Assembly: GCF_000455205.1 (NCBI RefSeq)
Contig: NZ_AUWQ01000063.1
Location: forward strand, 1 to 38,138
DNA: 38,138 nucleotides
Reading direction: 5' to 3'
DNA from: Mycobacterium sp. UM_CSW
Lineage (GTDB): Bacteria; Actinomycetota; Actinomycetes; Mycobacteriales; Mycobacteriaceae
Position numbers and translations under genes: made by a program. The notes under the pieces were generated by a model. It saw nothing but the letters and a program-made list of their open reading frames with translations. It ran no database searches and had not been told where the DNA came from. Position 1 is the first letter of the stretch, and each line of letters begins with the position of its first letter. Shown piece after piece: positions 16,753 through 25,673 of this stretch.

Positions 16753-17202
16753 ATGAGCAATCTGACCCCGCTAGAACAATTCGTATTGATCCCGATGCTG
16801 CGTCTGCACGACACGATCTACCGCAAGACCGACGGCAGGATCGGTCACCAGATACCGGGGATGCCGCCCAGCCTGCTGCTCCACACGGTCGGCGCGAAGA
16901 CCGGTCAGCCGCGCACCACGACGCTGACCTACGCCAAGGATGGCGACTCGTACGTGATCGTCGCGTCCAAGGGCGGCGACGACCGCAACCCCGGGTGGTA
17001 TCACAACCTGCAGAAGCGTCCCGACATTGAGATCAACGTCGGTTCCAGGCGTATCCCGGTGACCGCGCGGAAAGTCGGCCCCGACGACCCCGACTACGCG
17101 CGGCTGTGGGAGCTGGTCAACAGGAACAACGGCAACCGCTACAGCAGCTATCAGACTCGGACGTCACGGCCCATCCCTGTCTTTTTATTGACTCCGCGGT
17201 GA
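16753..17202 (+). CDS. F420-dependent nitroreductase-family protein (Ddn-like; Rv1261c homologue)
   Basis: A 149-aa protein of the deazaflavin (F420)-dependent Ddn family (DUF385, split-barrel fold). Typical segments are LLLHTVGAKTGQPRTTTLTY, SYVIVASKGGDDRNPGWYHNL, PDIEINVGSR and VNRNNGNRYSSYQTRT. Members use reduced F420 to reduce quinones or nitro compounds; Ddn itself activates pretomanid. The N-terminal segment (LEQFVLIPMLRLHDTIYRKT) resembles the membrane-associating helix of that group. Translation is probably coupled to the HIT gene 4 nt upstream. Substrate unknown. Confidence 0.9.
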   Translation: MSNLTPLEQFVLIPMLRLHDTIYRKTDGRIGHQIPGMPPSLLLHTVGAKTGQPRTTTLTYAKDGDSYVIVASKGGDDRNPGWYHNLQKRPDIEINVGSRRIPVTARKVGPDDPDYARLWELVNRNNGNRYSSYQTRTSRPIPVFLLTPR

Positions 17203-17287
17203 ATATCGCAGCGTCCGCCCGCATAGCCCCGCGGCGGTTTATTCTCCTGTAGCGCGCGACGAAGCGCGGGATCGGCTGGGGCGGCTT

Positions 17288-20200
17288 ATGACACGCTGGA
17301 CGGGAAATCCGTGGCGGCGGTTCGGGCTGTCCCGGCGCATGGGCTGGCTCCTCGTCGCCGTTTACGGCACGGCGGCGGTGCTGGTTGTCGCCTCGTCGGT
17401 GAACAGATGGCGCGGCGCGTACGGGACGCGGCCAGTGGACGAAACTGTGTTCGCGCTGTGCCTGCTGGTGACCGCCGCAACTGCCGGCTACGCGGCCCTC
17501 TTCTCCACCGGGCGCCGCAGATTCGGATGGCTGGCGCTGGTGATCGGCCTGCTCGGCTGGGCCGCGGGTGAGGTCCTGTGGTCGGTGTACGAGGTGCGTC
17601 CGGATATCGAGCATGCCACCCATCCCGCCGCCGCGGAGGCCGTGTTCACCTTGTACCCGCTCGGCGCGATGGTCTCGTTGGCACTGCTGTCGCATCTGTC
17701 CCGCCACAGCCCCCGGCGCCTGGTGTTGGACGGCCTCATCGTGGCGACCTCACTGTTCGTCATCTCGTGGGTGTTCGTCCTCGACAAACAACTACGCGAG
17801 AACACCGGCTCGCGGCTTGCGACACTCATCGAGGTCTTCGCCGACATCGTTCTGCTGACGACGGCAATCCTGATGCTGTCCCGGATCCGCTCCAACGACC
17901 TGCCGAGCCGGGGTTTGCTGGCGGCCGGAATCGCGACCATCACCACTGCAGACATCGCGATGGTTTTCCAAACCGGAGTGGGCAGCTATCACCTGGGCGA
18001 CCTGACCGATCTGGGGCGGGTCGCCGGATTCGCACTGCTCTCGCTGGCGGGCCTGGCCAGCGTGCACGAGACCGCCACGGACCCGGCACGGACCGAGATC
18101 ATGTCGCCCGCCTTGCTCTGGCTGCCCTATCTGCCGCTCATGCTGGCCGCCGCCGTCGGCCTCGGTCAGGCGGTGAACCTGATGGCGCACGGACCGATGC
18201 TGGCCGCGCTGGGGATCCTCGTCGCCGCGGTGCTCGCCCGGCAGTTCATCGTGCTGATGGAAAACCAGGGCCTGCTGTCCGAAGTCGCGCGGGAAGCGTT
18301 CCGCGACAGCCTGACCGGGTTGGCCAACCGCGCGCACTTCCTGCATCGCCTGGAACAGGCCGTCACGCGGCAACGCCTCGAAGGTGGACCGATCGCGGTG
18401 CTGTGCCTCGACCTCGACAACTTCAAGTCGGTCAACGACGCGCTCGGGCATCCCGCCGGTGACGAACTCCTCGTCCGGGTGGCCGGCCGGCTCACCGCTG
18501 CGCTGGAGGACACCGGCACCCTGGTGGCGCGACTCGGCGGCGACGAGTTCGCCGTCCTCATCGAGGCCTCTCTCGACGAATCGCAGGCCACCGCGAATCG
18601 GGTGCTCGACGCGTTCGGCACGCCCATCGTGATCGACGGCGTTCCCATCGAGGTCAGGCCCAGCATCGGCTACACGGTCGCCGCGGCCGCGTCGAATTGC
18701 ACCGTGGATCAGCTCCTCCAGCACGCCGACCTCGCCATGTACGCCGCCAAACGCGAAGGTGGACAATGCATTCGGGGATTCGTGCCGGACCTGCCGTTCC
18801 CCTATGCGTTTCCCCAGTTGGCCGAGTCGGCGGATCCCACGCCGGCGAGCGTGGACCGGGTAACCACCGGCGCATTCGGTAGGGAGACGAAGCTCGCACG
18901 GTCTCTGGCGCCGATCGCCGAGGCCGCGACGGCACCGCGGGGCCGACCGCACGACATGCCCGACGGTGTGCGGTGGCCGCCCATGTCGATCCGGATCGCC
19001 TTGGCGGCGTTGGGGATTGGTGTGGCTACCTTCGCCGTGACGAGCGTGCTGGCTCCCGATGTCGCACGCAACGCGTTCTTCGCCAAATGCCTGTACCCCA
19101 CCCTGAACCTGGCGGCCGCGGCGCTGATCGCCGTTCGCGCCTACCGAGTTACGGCCGATCGCCTCGCCTGGGCCTTGATCGCGACCGGCATGGCCGTGTC
19201 GGCCGTGGGTGACATCGTCTACGCCGCATGGGTTCCCAACGGCCAGTCGCCGTCGGCCGCCGATCCGGAGTACCTGGCGTTCTACCCGCTCCTCTACGCC
19301 GGGCTGCTGTTGCTGATGCGATCGCGGCTGAAGGTGGTGCCGCTTCCGATCCGGCTCGATGCCCTGGTGTGCGCGCTGGCCGCGGCCGCGGTTGGCGTGG
19401 CGCTCCGGGCGGGGCCCATGCACGCGGCCGCGGTCCGTGCGCCGGCGACCGTGCTGGTGGGCCTGGTCTACCCGTGGGGCGACCTGGTCCTATTGGCCCT
19501 GACCGCCGGCATGTTGCCAATCCTCGGCTGGCGCAAGGGATTCCGCTGGGCCCTGCTCGTCGTCGGATTCATCGCCTTTGCCGTCGCTGACACGGCGTAC
19601 CTCTTCGAGACAGCCGAGGGCAGTTACCGGGTCGGCACCACGCTGGACGCCCTCTGGCCCGCGGCGTCGCTACTGGTGGCCATCGCCAGCTGGGCGCCGT
19701 GGTCGTCGACGCCGCCCGCACCGCGACGCGGGCTCAGTTCCTACGCGGTGCCACTAGCGTGCACCCTGGTGGCGCTCGGCGTCGTCGTGAGTCACAACTC
19801 AAGGCTGGCAACAACTCTCGCCGCGTTGAGTCTGGTCGCGGTCGCCGCGCGGCTATCGGCGACCTTCCGCGACGTCAGCATGCTGGCCGAAAACCACAAG
19901 CAGGCGATGACCGACGAACTGACCGGCCTGCCCAATCGGCGGTCGCTGGCGACCGCGCTGACCGGGCTACCCGACTCGGCGCCGGCCGGACCGCTGTCCG
20001 CGCCCGGAACGCCGCGGCGCGCCTTATTGCTGTTGCACCTGTACGAGTTCGACGAGATCAACGACTCCGTCGGCCAGCATTTCGGCGATGAGCTGTTACG
20101 CGACGTTGCGCACCGGCTCGCGCGGTGCGTGCGTCGCGAAGACCTGCTGGCGCGGGTGGGCGAGGACGAGTTCGCGATCCTGCTCGGCGAGGGGTCGGAC

Positions 20201-21232
20201 GTCATCGCCGCGCGCGCCCAGGCGGGCCGGTTGCTCGAGGCGCTGAGCGAGCCGTTCGCGCTCGACCCGATCACCGTGCAGGTCGATGCCCGCATCGCCA
20301 TCGCGCTCTGCCCCGACCACTGCGATCATCCGCAGGAGCTGCTCAACCGCGCCGAGATGGCGATCCCGCACGCGAAGTCGGCCGTCAGCAAGATCGCCGT
20401 CTACGACTCGGCATACGAGCTGTACCGCGACAACGACCCCAACCTCGTCGAGGAACTGCGCGTCGCGCTGTTGGACGACGACCAGCTGACGGTGCACTAC
20501 CAGCCAAAGATCAACGCGAGCGACGGCAGTGTTCACAGCGTCGAGGCGCTGCTGCGCTGGCGGCATCCCAGCCGCGGGTTGCTGCTCCCGGACGAATTCC
20601 TGAACGCCGCCGAACGCGGCGGCCTGATGCGTCAGGTGGCCAACCGCGCCATCGACGTGGCGCTGAGGCAGGTCCGGTCGTGGCGCGACCAGGGCATGCC
20701 CCTGACCGTCGCGGTGAACCTGTCCACCACCAACCTGCTCGACCTGGACCTGGTGAGCACGATCGAGCGTCTGCTGCAGACGCACGCACTGCCCCCCGAC
20801 GCCCTCATCGTCGAGATCACCGAGAGCGCGCTGGTCGACTCGGCACGCTCACGCAACACCGTCGCCGCGCTGCAGCGCCTCGGCGTGCGGATCTCGCTCG
20901 ACGACTACGGCACGGGGTGGTCGTCGCTGGCGCGACTGCAGGACGTCTCGGTCGACGAGCTGAAACTCGACCGGATCTTCGTGGCGCGTCTGGCCCAGGA
21001 CCCGCGATCGGTCGCGATCGTGCGGTCGACCGTGGCCCTGGCCCGCAGCCTGGGCGCCGACCTGGTGGCCGAGGGCGTCGAAGACGAGCTCACCCTGCGC
21101 GCGGTGCGGCGATACGGCTGCACCATCACCCAGGGCTTCGTGCACAGCCCGCCGTTGCCGGCGGACGACTTGCGCGACTGGATCGCCGAGCACGCGCCGA
21201 GTACTACGTCTCAGGCGGGTGTGACCGACTAG
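17288..21232 (+). CDS. Membrane c-di-GMP protein: two membrane-GGDEF modules plus EAL
   Basis: A 1314-aa protein. Module 1: ~10 TM helices (residues 20-330), then GGDEF-1 (~345-505) with DLDNFKSVNDALGH and intact GGDEF at 417-421 but no RxxD inhibitory site. Module 2: a second multi-TM block (~566-830), then GGDEF-2 with LYEFDEINDSVGQ (metal-site residues lost) and GEDEF at 958-962, but RxxD (R949-D952) correctly placed. An EAL domain ends the protein (~1045-1300): E1086-A-L, NLSTTN, VEITES, D1205-D1206-YGTG, LKLDR, AEGVED, all present. GGDEF-1 should make c-di-GMP, GGDEF-2 may only bind it, EAL should degrade it. Both membrane blocks share YPL and SYxxG...LD/W-type motifs, suggesting internal duplication. 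Not present at this place in H37Rv. Confidence 0.9.
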   Translation: MTRWTGNPWRRFGLSRRMGWLLVAVYGTAAVLVVASSVNRWRGAYGTRPVDETVFALCLLVTAATAGYAALFSTGRRRFGWLALVIGLLGWAAGEVLWSVYEVRPDIEHATHPAAAEAVFTLYPLGAMVSLALLSHLSRHSPRRLVLDGLIVATSLFVISWVFVLDKQLRENTGSRLATLIEVFADIVLLTTAILMLSRIRSNDLPSRGLLAAGIATITTADIAMVFQTGVGSYHLGDLTDLGRVAGFALLSLAGLASVHETATDPARTEIMSPALLWLPYLPLMLAAAVGLGQAVNLMAHGPMLAALGILVAAVLARQFIVLMENQGLLSEVAREAFRDSLTGLANRAHFLHRLEQAVTRQRLEGGPIAVLCLDLDNFKSVNDALGHPAGDELLVRVAGRLTAALEDTGTLVARLGGDEFAVLIEASLDESQATANRVLDAFGTPIVIDGVPIEVRPSIGYTVAAAASNCTVDQLLQHADLAMYAAKREGGQCIRGFVPDLPFPYAFPQLAESADPTPASVDRVTTGAFGRETKLARSLAPIAEAATAPRGRPHDMPDGVRWPPMSIRIALAALGIGVATFAVTSVLAPDVARNAFFAKCLYPTLNLAAAALIAVRAYRVTADRLAWALIATGMAVSAVGDIVYAAWVPNGQSPSAADPEYLAFYPLLYAGLLLLMRSRLKVVPLPIRLDALVCALAAAAVGVALRAGPMHAAAVRAPATVLVGLVYPWGDLVLLALTAGMLPILGWRKGFRWALLVVGFIAFAVADTAYLFETAEGSYRVGTTLDALWPAASLLVAIASWAPWSSTPPAPRRGLSSYAVPLACTLVALGVVVSHNSRLATTLAALSLVAVAARLSATFRDVSMLAENHKQAMTDELTGLPNRRSLATALTGLPDSAPAGPLSAPGTPRRALLLLHLYEFDEINDSVGQHFGDELLRDVAHRLARCVRREDLLARVGEDEFAILLGEGSDVIAARAQAGRLLEALSEPFALDPITVQVDARIAIALCPDHCDHPQELLNRAEMAIPHAKSAVSKIAVYDSAYELYRDNDPNLVEELRVALLDDDQLTVHYQPKINASDGSVHSVEALLRWRHPSRGLLLPDEFLNAAERGGLMRQVANRAIDVALRQVRSWRDQGMPLTVAVNLSTTNLLDLDLVSTIERLLQTHALPPDALIVEITESALVDSARSRNTVAALQRLGVRISLDDYGTGWSSLARLQDVSVDELKLDRIFVARLAQDPRSVAIVRSTVALARSLGADLVAEGVEDELTLRAVRRYGCTITQGFVHSPPLPADDLRDWIAEHAPSTTSQAGVTD

Positions 21233-22260
21233 AACAGCTCCTTGGCCAGCAGCTCCAGCGTCGCGACCCGAGCCGGCGCCGTCGCGGGATCGGTACCCAG
21301 GTGGGCCGACGCCACGGGGTGGACCATCACCTCGTCAACGCCGAACCGGTCGGCCAGCGCGCGCACCTGCTCGGCGGCCTCCTCCGGCGTGCCGAGGACG
21401 GCCCGCTTAAGCCCGCTCTCCACGATGCGCTGCTGCTCCGGGCCGAGCTGGGCCACCTCGGCCTCCTCGACCAACGGCACCGGCCCGAGCGGCTGCCCGG
21501 TGCGCAGCCGCGCCATCATCTGCAGGTTGGGCAGCATCAAAGCCGTCGCCTCGTCGCGGGTTTCGGCCACCGCGGCGTTGACCGTCAAGAACGTCACCGG
21601 CTCGGGCGTCAGCGCGCTCGGCTTGAACCGGGACCGGTAAACCGCAAGCGCCTCCTCGGTCCCCTGGCCCGAGAAGTGATGCGCGAAGACGTACGGCAGC
21701 CCTTTGGCCGCGGCCAGGTGCGCCGAGTACATCGACGAGCCCAGCAGCCACAGCCTCGGTTCGCTCGCGGCCGCCGGGGTTGCCTTGAGCCGGTAGTCCC
21801 CCGAGCGCAGCGGCACCACCACGCCGCGCGCGCTCATCAGCGCCGCCACGTCGTCGAGGTAGTCGGGGAAGCGCTCGATGTCCTCATCGCCGCGGCTGCC
21901 GCGCAGCGCGTACGACGTCACCGGGTCAGAGCCGGGCGCGCGCCCGATGCCCAGGTCAATGCGGCCCGGCGCGGCGGCTTCCAGCAGCGCGAACTGCTCG
22001 GCGACCGCCAGCGGCGCGTGGTTGGGCAGCATCACGCCGCCCGAGCCGAGGCGGACCTGCGTGGTCTGCGCGGCCAGGTAGGCGATCAGGACCGGCGGGC
22101 TGGTAGCGCCCACGGACGGCATGTTGTGGTGTTCGGCGACCCAGTAGCGGGTGAAGCCCAGCCGGTCGGCGGCCTGCGCGAGCTGCACGGTGGCCGCAAG
22201 CGCGTCGCCGGTGGTCTGGTCGCTGCGCACCGGGACGAGGTCAAGGACGGAAAGTCGCAC
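21229..22260 (-). CDS. Luciferase-like (LLM class) flavin-dependent oxidoreductase
   Basis: A 343-aa TIM-barrel enzyme of the bacterial luciferase-like family. Hallmarks are LAQAADRLGFTRYWVAEHHNMP, SPPVLIAYLAAQTTQVRLGSGG, NHAPLAVAEQFALLE, GRIDLGIGRAPGSD, then GTPEEAAEQVRALADRFGVDEVMV. These bind reduced FMN or F420. The start is GTG 22260 without a clear ribosome-binding site. Its stop overlaps the stop of the c-di-GMP gene in the palindrome CTAG. With that gene it forms an addition relative to the H37Rv order. The 146 nt upstream (22261-22406) show no gene and only a weak 14-nt palindrome. Substrate unknown. Confidence 0.88.
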   Translation of the reverse strand: MRLSVLDLVPVRSDQTTGDALAATVQLAQAADRLGFTRYWVAEHHNMPSVGATSPPVLIAYLAAQTTQVRLGSGGVMLPNHAPLAVAEQFALLEAAAPGRIDLGIGRAPGSDPVTSYALRGSRGDEDIERFPDYLDDVAALMSARGVVVPLRSGDYRLKATPAAASEPRLWLLGSSMYSAHLAAAKGLPYVFAHHFSGQGTEEALAVYRSRFKPSALTPEPVTFLTVNAAVAETRDEATALMLPNLQMMARLRTGQPLGPVPLVEEAEVAQLGPEQQRIVESGLKRAVLGTPEEAAEQVRALADRFGVDEVMVHPVASAHLGTDPATAPARVATLELLAKELF

Positions 22261-22406
22261 GATGGCGTCAACGCCGTTTTGCCTGCGAACGTTCCCGCGC
22301 TTGCGTGTGCACTCACGGCTTTCGGTGTGTACGCAGGGCGGGGATTCCGGCCGGATCTGCGCCCAGGATTCACACGCGAAGCCGAGGCTTCACATTCAAA
22401 GCCGGG

Positions 22407-23525
22407 TCAGTAGTCCTTCAGCGTGAGGGAGTTGACGATGCGGTCGAACACCTCCTGCGGGATGGGCGCGCCGCCCGGGATGTTGTCGATCACCAGCCAC
22501 TGGTTGCGCTTGACGTAGTCGTGGAACTCGGCGTGATAGGTGGCGAAGCCCTTTTCATAGTCGCCACCGGCGGCGCCGAGCTCGCCGGCCAGGATGTAGG
22601 CGCCCAGCAGCGCGACACTGCTCCCCTGCCCCGACAGCGGCGAGCAACAATAGCCCGCGTCGCCGACCAGCGCCACCCGGCCCTTTGACCAGCGATCCAT
22701 CTTGATCTGCGACATCTCGTCGAAGTAGAAGTCCGGCGCGCTGCGCATGTACTCCAGCAGCTGCGGACGGACCCAGCCGTCGTCGGCCATCCGCCGTTCC
22801 AGCTCGGCGAACACCGTCTCGGTGTCGCGGTAGTCGATCCGCAGGTCGGCCTCCATGAAGCCGACCATGGCCCGGGCCTCGGTGTTGTTGCGCGCGCTGT
22901 AGACGCCGACCATGGTGTTGTCGCCGTAATGCCAGGTTTGCCAGTAGTCCAGGTCGAGGAAATTGGGCACGGTGAAGATCGCCGCGTAGGTGCCCAGCCG
23001 CTCGATGAATTGCGCCTCGGGGCCGAAGACCAGCCGGCGCACATTGGAGTGCAAACCGTCGGCCCCGATCACCAGGTCGAAGCTGCGCGCCGCGGCGCGC
23101 TCGAAGGTCACGTTGACGGCGGTGCCGTCGTCCTCCAACGCGGCGATGCTGTCGTCGAAGATGTATTCGGCGTCCAGTTTGGTTGCGTCGTATAACAATT
23201 CGACGAGGTCGTCGCGCAGCAGCTCGATGTCAAGCATATGATGGCGACCGCCGGTGGGTGTCGATGCGATGTCCTCGGACAGCTCGTTGCCATCGGCGTC
23301 GACGACGGACGCCCCGCGGATCCGGGTCCGAGCGTGGTCGGCGGCCGCCCGCAACATCATCCGTTCCAGCACCGTCAGCGCCGGACCGCGCACGTCGATC
23401 GCCTGGCCGCCCGGCCGCAGGCCGGGATGCCGTTCCACCACGGTGACCGAATAGCCTTGGCGGGCAAGCCAATACGCCGCCGTCATACCGGCCACGCTCG
23501 CACCGGAAACCAGAATTTCGGTCAC
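22407..23525 (-). CDS. FAD-dependent aromatic-hydroxylase-type monooxygenase (Rv1260 homologue)
   Basis: A 372-aa flavoprotein of the p-hydroxybenzoate hydroxylase/TetX superfamily. The N-terminal dinucleotide-binding fold is [18 protein letters not shown] (GxSxxG, as usual in this group), followed by VVERHPGLR. The DG motif is [14 protein letters not shown], and the GD motif is [15 protein letters not shown] followed by [22 protein letters not shown] and NAD(P)H use is expected; the substrate is unknown, and a drug- or polyketide-modifying role is possible. Start GTG 23525 overlaps the udgB stop as GTGA, so it is translated after udgB in one operon. Same length as the H37Rv protein as remembered. 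Confidence 0.9.
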   Translation of the reverse strand: MTEILVSGASVAGMTAAYWLARQGYSVTVVERHPGLRPGGQAIDVRGPALTVLERMMLRAAADHARTRIRGASVVDADGNELSEDIASTPTGGRHHMLDIELLRDDLVELLYDATKLDAEYIFDDSIAALEDDGTAVNVTFERAAARSFDLVIGADGLHSNVRRLVFGPEAQFIERLGTYAAIFTVPNFLDLDYWQTWHYGDNTMVGVYSARNNTEARAMVGFMEADLRIDYRDTETVFAELERRMADDGWVRPQLLEYMRSAPDFYFDEMSQIKMDRWSKGRVALVGDAGYCCSPLSGQGSSVALLGAYILAGELGAAGGDYEKGFATYHAEFHDYVKRNQWLVIDNIPGGAPIPQEVFDRIVNSLTLKDY

Positions 23526-24349
23526 GTGATTCCTGCCAACCTCTTTGCGTCCACGAAGATGTCGTCCAGCATTACCGGAGTCAACCTACCGGTGAACATA
23601 TTCTGCTGGCTGGGGTGGTAGCAGCCGAGCAATCGCACGCCGGATTCCAGTTCCGCCACCACGCCGTGGCCGAACCGCGGCTTGCGCAGCCCGGACAGGC
23701 CGGGCAGTCGCAGCGCGATCTGCCAGGCGAATCCCCCCAGGGCCACGATCACGCGGACGTCGTCGGAGACCAGCCGCCACTCGGCCTGAAGCCACGGCCA
23801 GCAGGTGTCCCGCTCCGCCGGCGTCGGCGCGTTGGCCGGCGGCGCGCAGCGCACCGGCGCGGCGATCCGAATCCCGTTGGCGCGCAAGCCGTCCGCGGCG
23901 TCCACGCTGGTGGGCTGGTTGACCAGCCCCGCCCGGTGCAGCGCCGCGTACAACTGGTCGCCGGAGCGGTCGCCGGTGAACATCCGTCCGGTCCGGTTGG
24001 CGCCGTGCGCGGCGGGCGCCAGCCCCACGATCAGCAGCCAGGGCCGCTCCGATCCCCAGCCCGGCACCGGCCGCCCCCAATACGGCTGGTCGGCGAACGC
24101 CCGGCGCTTGGTGACGGCGACCTCCTCGCGCCAGGTGACCAGCCGCGGGCAGGCCCGGCAGACGCTGATCGCGGCGTCGAGTTCCGCGATCGAACCGGCC
24201 TGGGCCGCCAGCGCGGCGACCTGGGTCGGGTCGGCGGCCACCGGCGTTCGCGGTGTCGCCGGATCACCCGGCCATCCGGCGCCGGGCGGAACCGGAGAAC
24301 CGAACGCCTGGCCGGTCTTGGGGTGGGCGAGCACATGAACATCCTGCAT
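23522..24349 (-). CDS. udgB: Family 5 uracil-DNA glycosylase UdgB (Rv1259 homologue)
   Basis: A 275-aa DNA-repair enzyme that removes uracil (and often hypoxanthine or ethenocytosine in this family). The Fe-S ligands are visible: CRAC near the N-terminus ([15 protein letters not shown]), VRCAPPAN and DTCWPW. Motif A is [22 protein letters not shown], lacking the catalytic Asp/Asn of other families, as in family 5. Motif B is [16 protein letters not shown] 24349 is chosen because the frame further upstream would overlap the divergent tap start at 24412, and the added residues show no homology. The 62-nt gap to tap must hold both promoters. Operon with the FAD oxidoreductase. Confidence 0.93.
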   Translation of the reverse strand: MQDVHVLAHPKTGQAFGSPVPPGAGWPGDPATPRTPVAADPTQVAALAAQAGSIAELDAAISVCRACPRLVTWREEVAVTKRRAFADQPYWGRPVPGWGSERPWLLIVGLAPAAHGANRTGRMFTGDRSGDQLYAALHRAGLVNQPTSVDAADGLRANGIRIAAPVRCAPPANAPTPAERDTCWPWLQAEWRLVSDDVRVIVALGGFAWQIALRLPGLSGLRKPRFGHGVVAELESGVRLLGCYHPSQQNMFTGRLTPVMLDDIFVDAKRLAGIT

Positions 24350-24411
24350 TAGCCGCAAAAAATCGGTCGCCGCCAATACCGCCTTGGCGTTAGATTCAGC
24401 CGCGATATCCC

Positions 24412-25653
24412 ATGAAAAGCGGCGGCCCGGCATTCCTCATCCTGTTCGCCACGCTGACGGCGACGGCGGGTACCGGCATCTCGATAGTCGCGTTCCCGTG
24501 GCTGGCTTTGCAGCATCACGACAGCGCCAAGGACGCGTCGATCGTCGCCGCCTGCATGACGCTGCCCCTGGTGGCCTCGACGCTGGTCGCCGGCACCGCG
24601 GTCGACTACTTCGGGCGCCGCCGGGTCTCGCTGGTCTCCGATTCGCTGTCCTGCGCGGCGGTGGCCGCCGTGCCGCTGACCGCCTGGTTTTTCGGCGCCG
24701 CCGCGATCAACCTGGTCGAGCTGGCAGTGCTGGCGTTCCTCGCCGCCGCTTTCGATCCCGCCGGCACGGCGGCGCGCCAGTCGATGCTGCCGGAGGCCGC
24801 CGCCCGCGCGGGCTGGTCGCTGGACCGCACCAACAGCATCTACGAGGCGATTCTCAACCTCGCGTACATCGTTGGCCCCGGCATCGGCGGCCTGATGATC
24901 GCCACGGTGGGCGGCATCAACACGATGTGGGTGACCGCGGGGTTGTTCGGGCTGTCCTTCCTGGCGGTCGCGGTGCTGCGGCTCGAGGGCGCCGGCAGGC
25001 CACACCAAGCCACCCGACCCGAGGGATTGGCGTCCGGCATCGCCGAGGGCCTGCGATTCGTCTGGAACCTGCGGGTGTTGCGCACGCTGGGCCTGATCGA
25101 CCTGGTCGTGACCGCCCTGTACCTGCCGATGGAAAGCGTGCTGTTTCCCAAGTACTTTTCCGACCACCACCAACCGGCCCAGCTGGGTTGGGCGCTGATG
25201 GCCCTCGGGGTCGGGGGCGTGGCGGGCGCGCTCGGCTACGCGGCGCTGTCGAAACACACCCGGCGACGCACGGCGGTGCTGACCGCGACCCTCACCTTCG
25301 GCGCGGCGACGGTCGGCATCGCGTTCCTGCCGCCGCTGCCGGTGATCCTGGTGCTCTGCGGGGTCACCGGCCTGGTCTACGGGCCGATCCAGCCGATCTA
25401 CAACTACGTGATGCAAACCCGGGCCCCGCAGCATCTGCGCGGCCGGGTGGTGGGCGTGATGACCGGCCTGATGTACGCCGCCGGGCCGCTGGGGTTGCTG
25501 GTGGCGGGTCCGCTGGCCGACGCCGCCGGGCTGCGGACGACGTTCCTGGCGTTGGCGGTGCCGATCCTGCTGGTCGGCCTGGTCGCCTGCGGTCTGCCGT
25601 CGCTGCAGGAGTTGGACCGCGAACCGGAGTTGGCGGTCGACCCGTCGCCGTAG
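24412..25653 (+). CDS. tap: MFS multidrug efflux pump Tap (Rv1258c homologue)
   Basis: A 413-aa major facilitator with ~12 TM helices. Typical features are the motif-A loop [15 protein letters not shown], the conserved [26 protein letters not shown]-type segment around residues 143-170, and [19 protein letters not shown]. It closely resembles Tap of M. tuberculosis/M. fortuitum, which exports tetracycline and some aminoglycosides and, in M. tuberculosis, contributes to rifampicin tolerance. ATG 24412; no strong SD, so it may be leaderless or poorly led. In M. tuberculosis it is in the WhiB7 regulon. Here an AAAAAAT tract at 24357-24363 lies upstream, but a matching -35/-10 arrangement is not convincing. 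Confidence 0.9.
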   Translation: MKSGGPAFLILFATLTATAGTGISIVAFPWLALQHHDSAKDASIVAACMTLPLVASTLVAGTAVDYFGRRRVSLVSDSLSCAAVAAVPLTAWFFGAAAINLVELAVLAFLAAAFDPAGTAARQSMLPEAAARAGWSLDRTNSIYEAILNLAYIVGPGIGGLMIATVGGINTMWVTAGLFGLSFLAVAVLRLEGAGRPHQATRPEGLASGIAEGLRFVWNLRVLRTLGLIDLVVTALYLPMESVLFPKYFSDHHQPAQLGWALMALGVGGVAGALGYAALSKHTRRRTAVLTATLTFGAATVGIAFLPPLPVILVLCGVTGLVYGPIQPIYNYVMQTRAPQHLRGRVVGVMTGLMYAAGPLGLLVAGPLADAAGLRTTFLALAVPILLVGLVACGLPSLQELDREPELAVDPSP

Positions 25654-25673
25654 GATCGGTTCGTGATTGCCTC

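Noticed and set aside
22378-22391. GAAGCCGAGGCTTC hairpin between the LLM and FAD-oxidoreductase genes as terminator
   Set aside because: Only a 5-bp stem can form, and no T-run follows on either strand.
24350-24411. WhiB7-type promoter before tap
   Set aside because: An A-rich tract is present, but no -35/-10 pair at the required distance follows it; the control is known in M. tuberculosis but not supported by this sequence.
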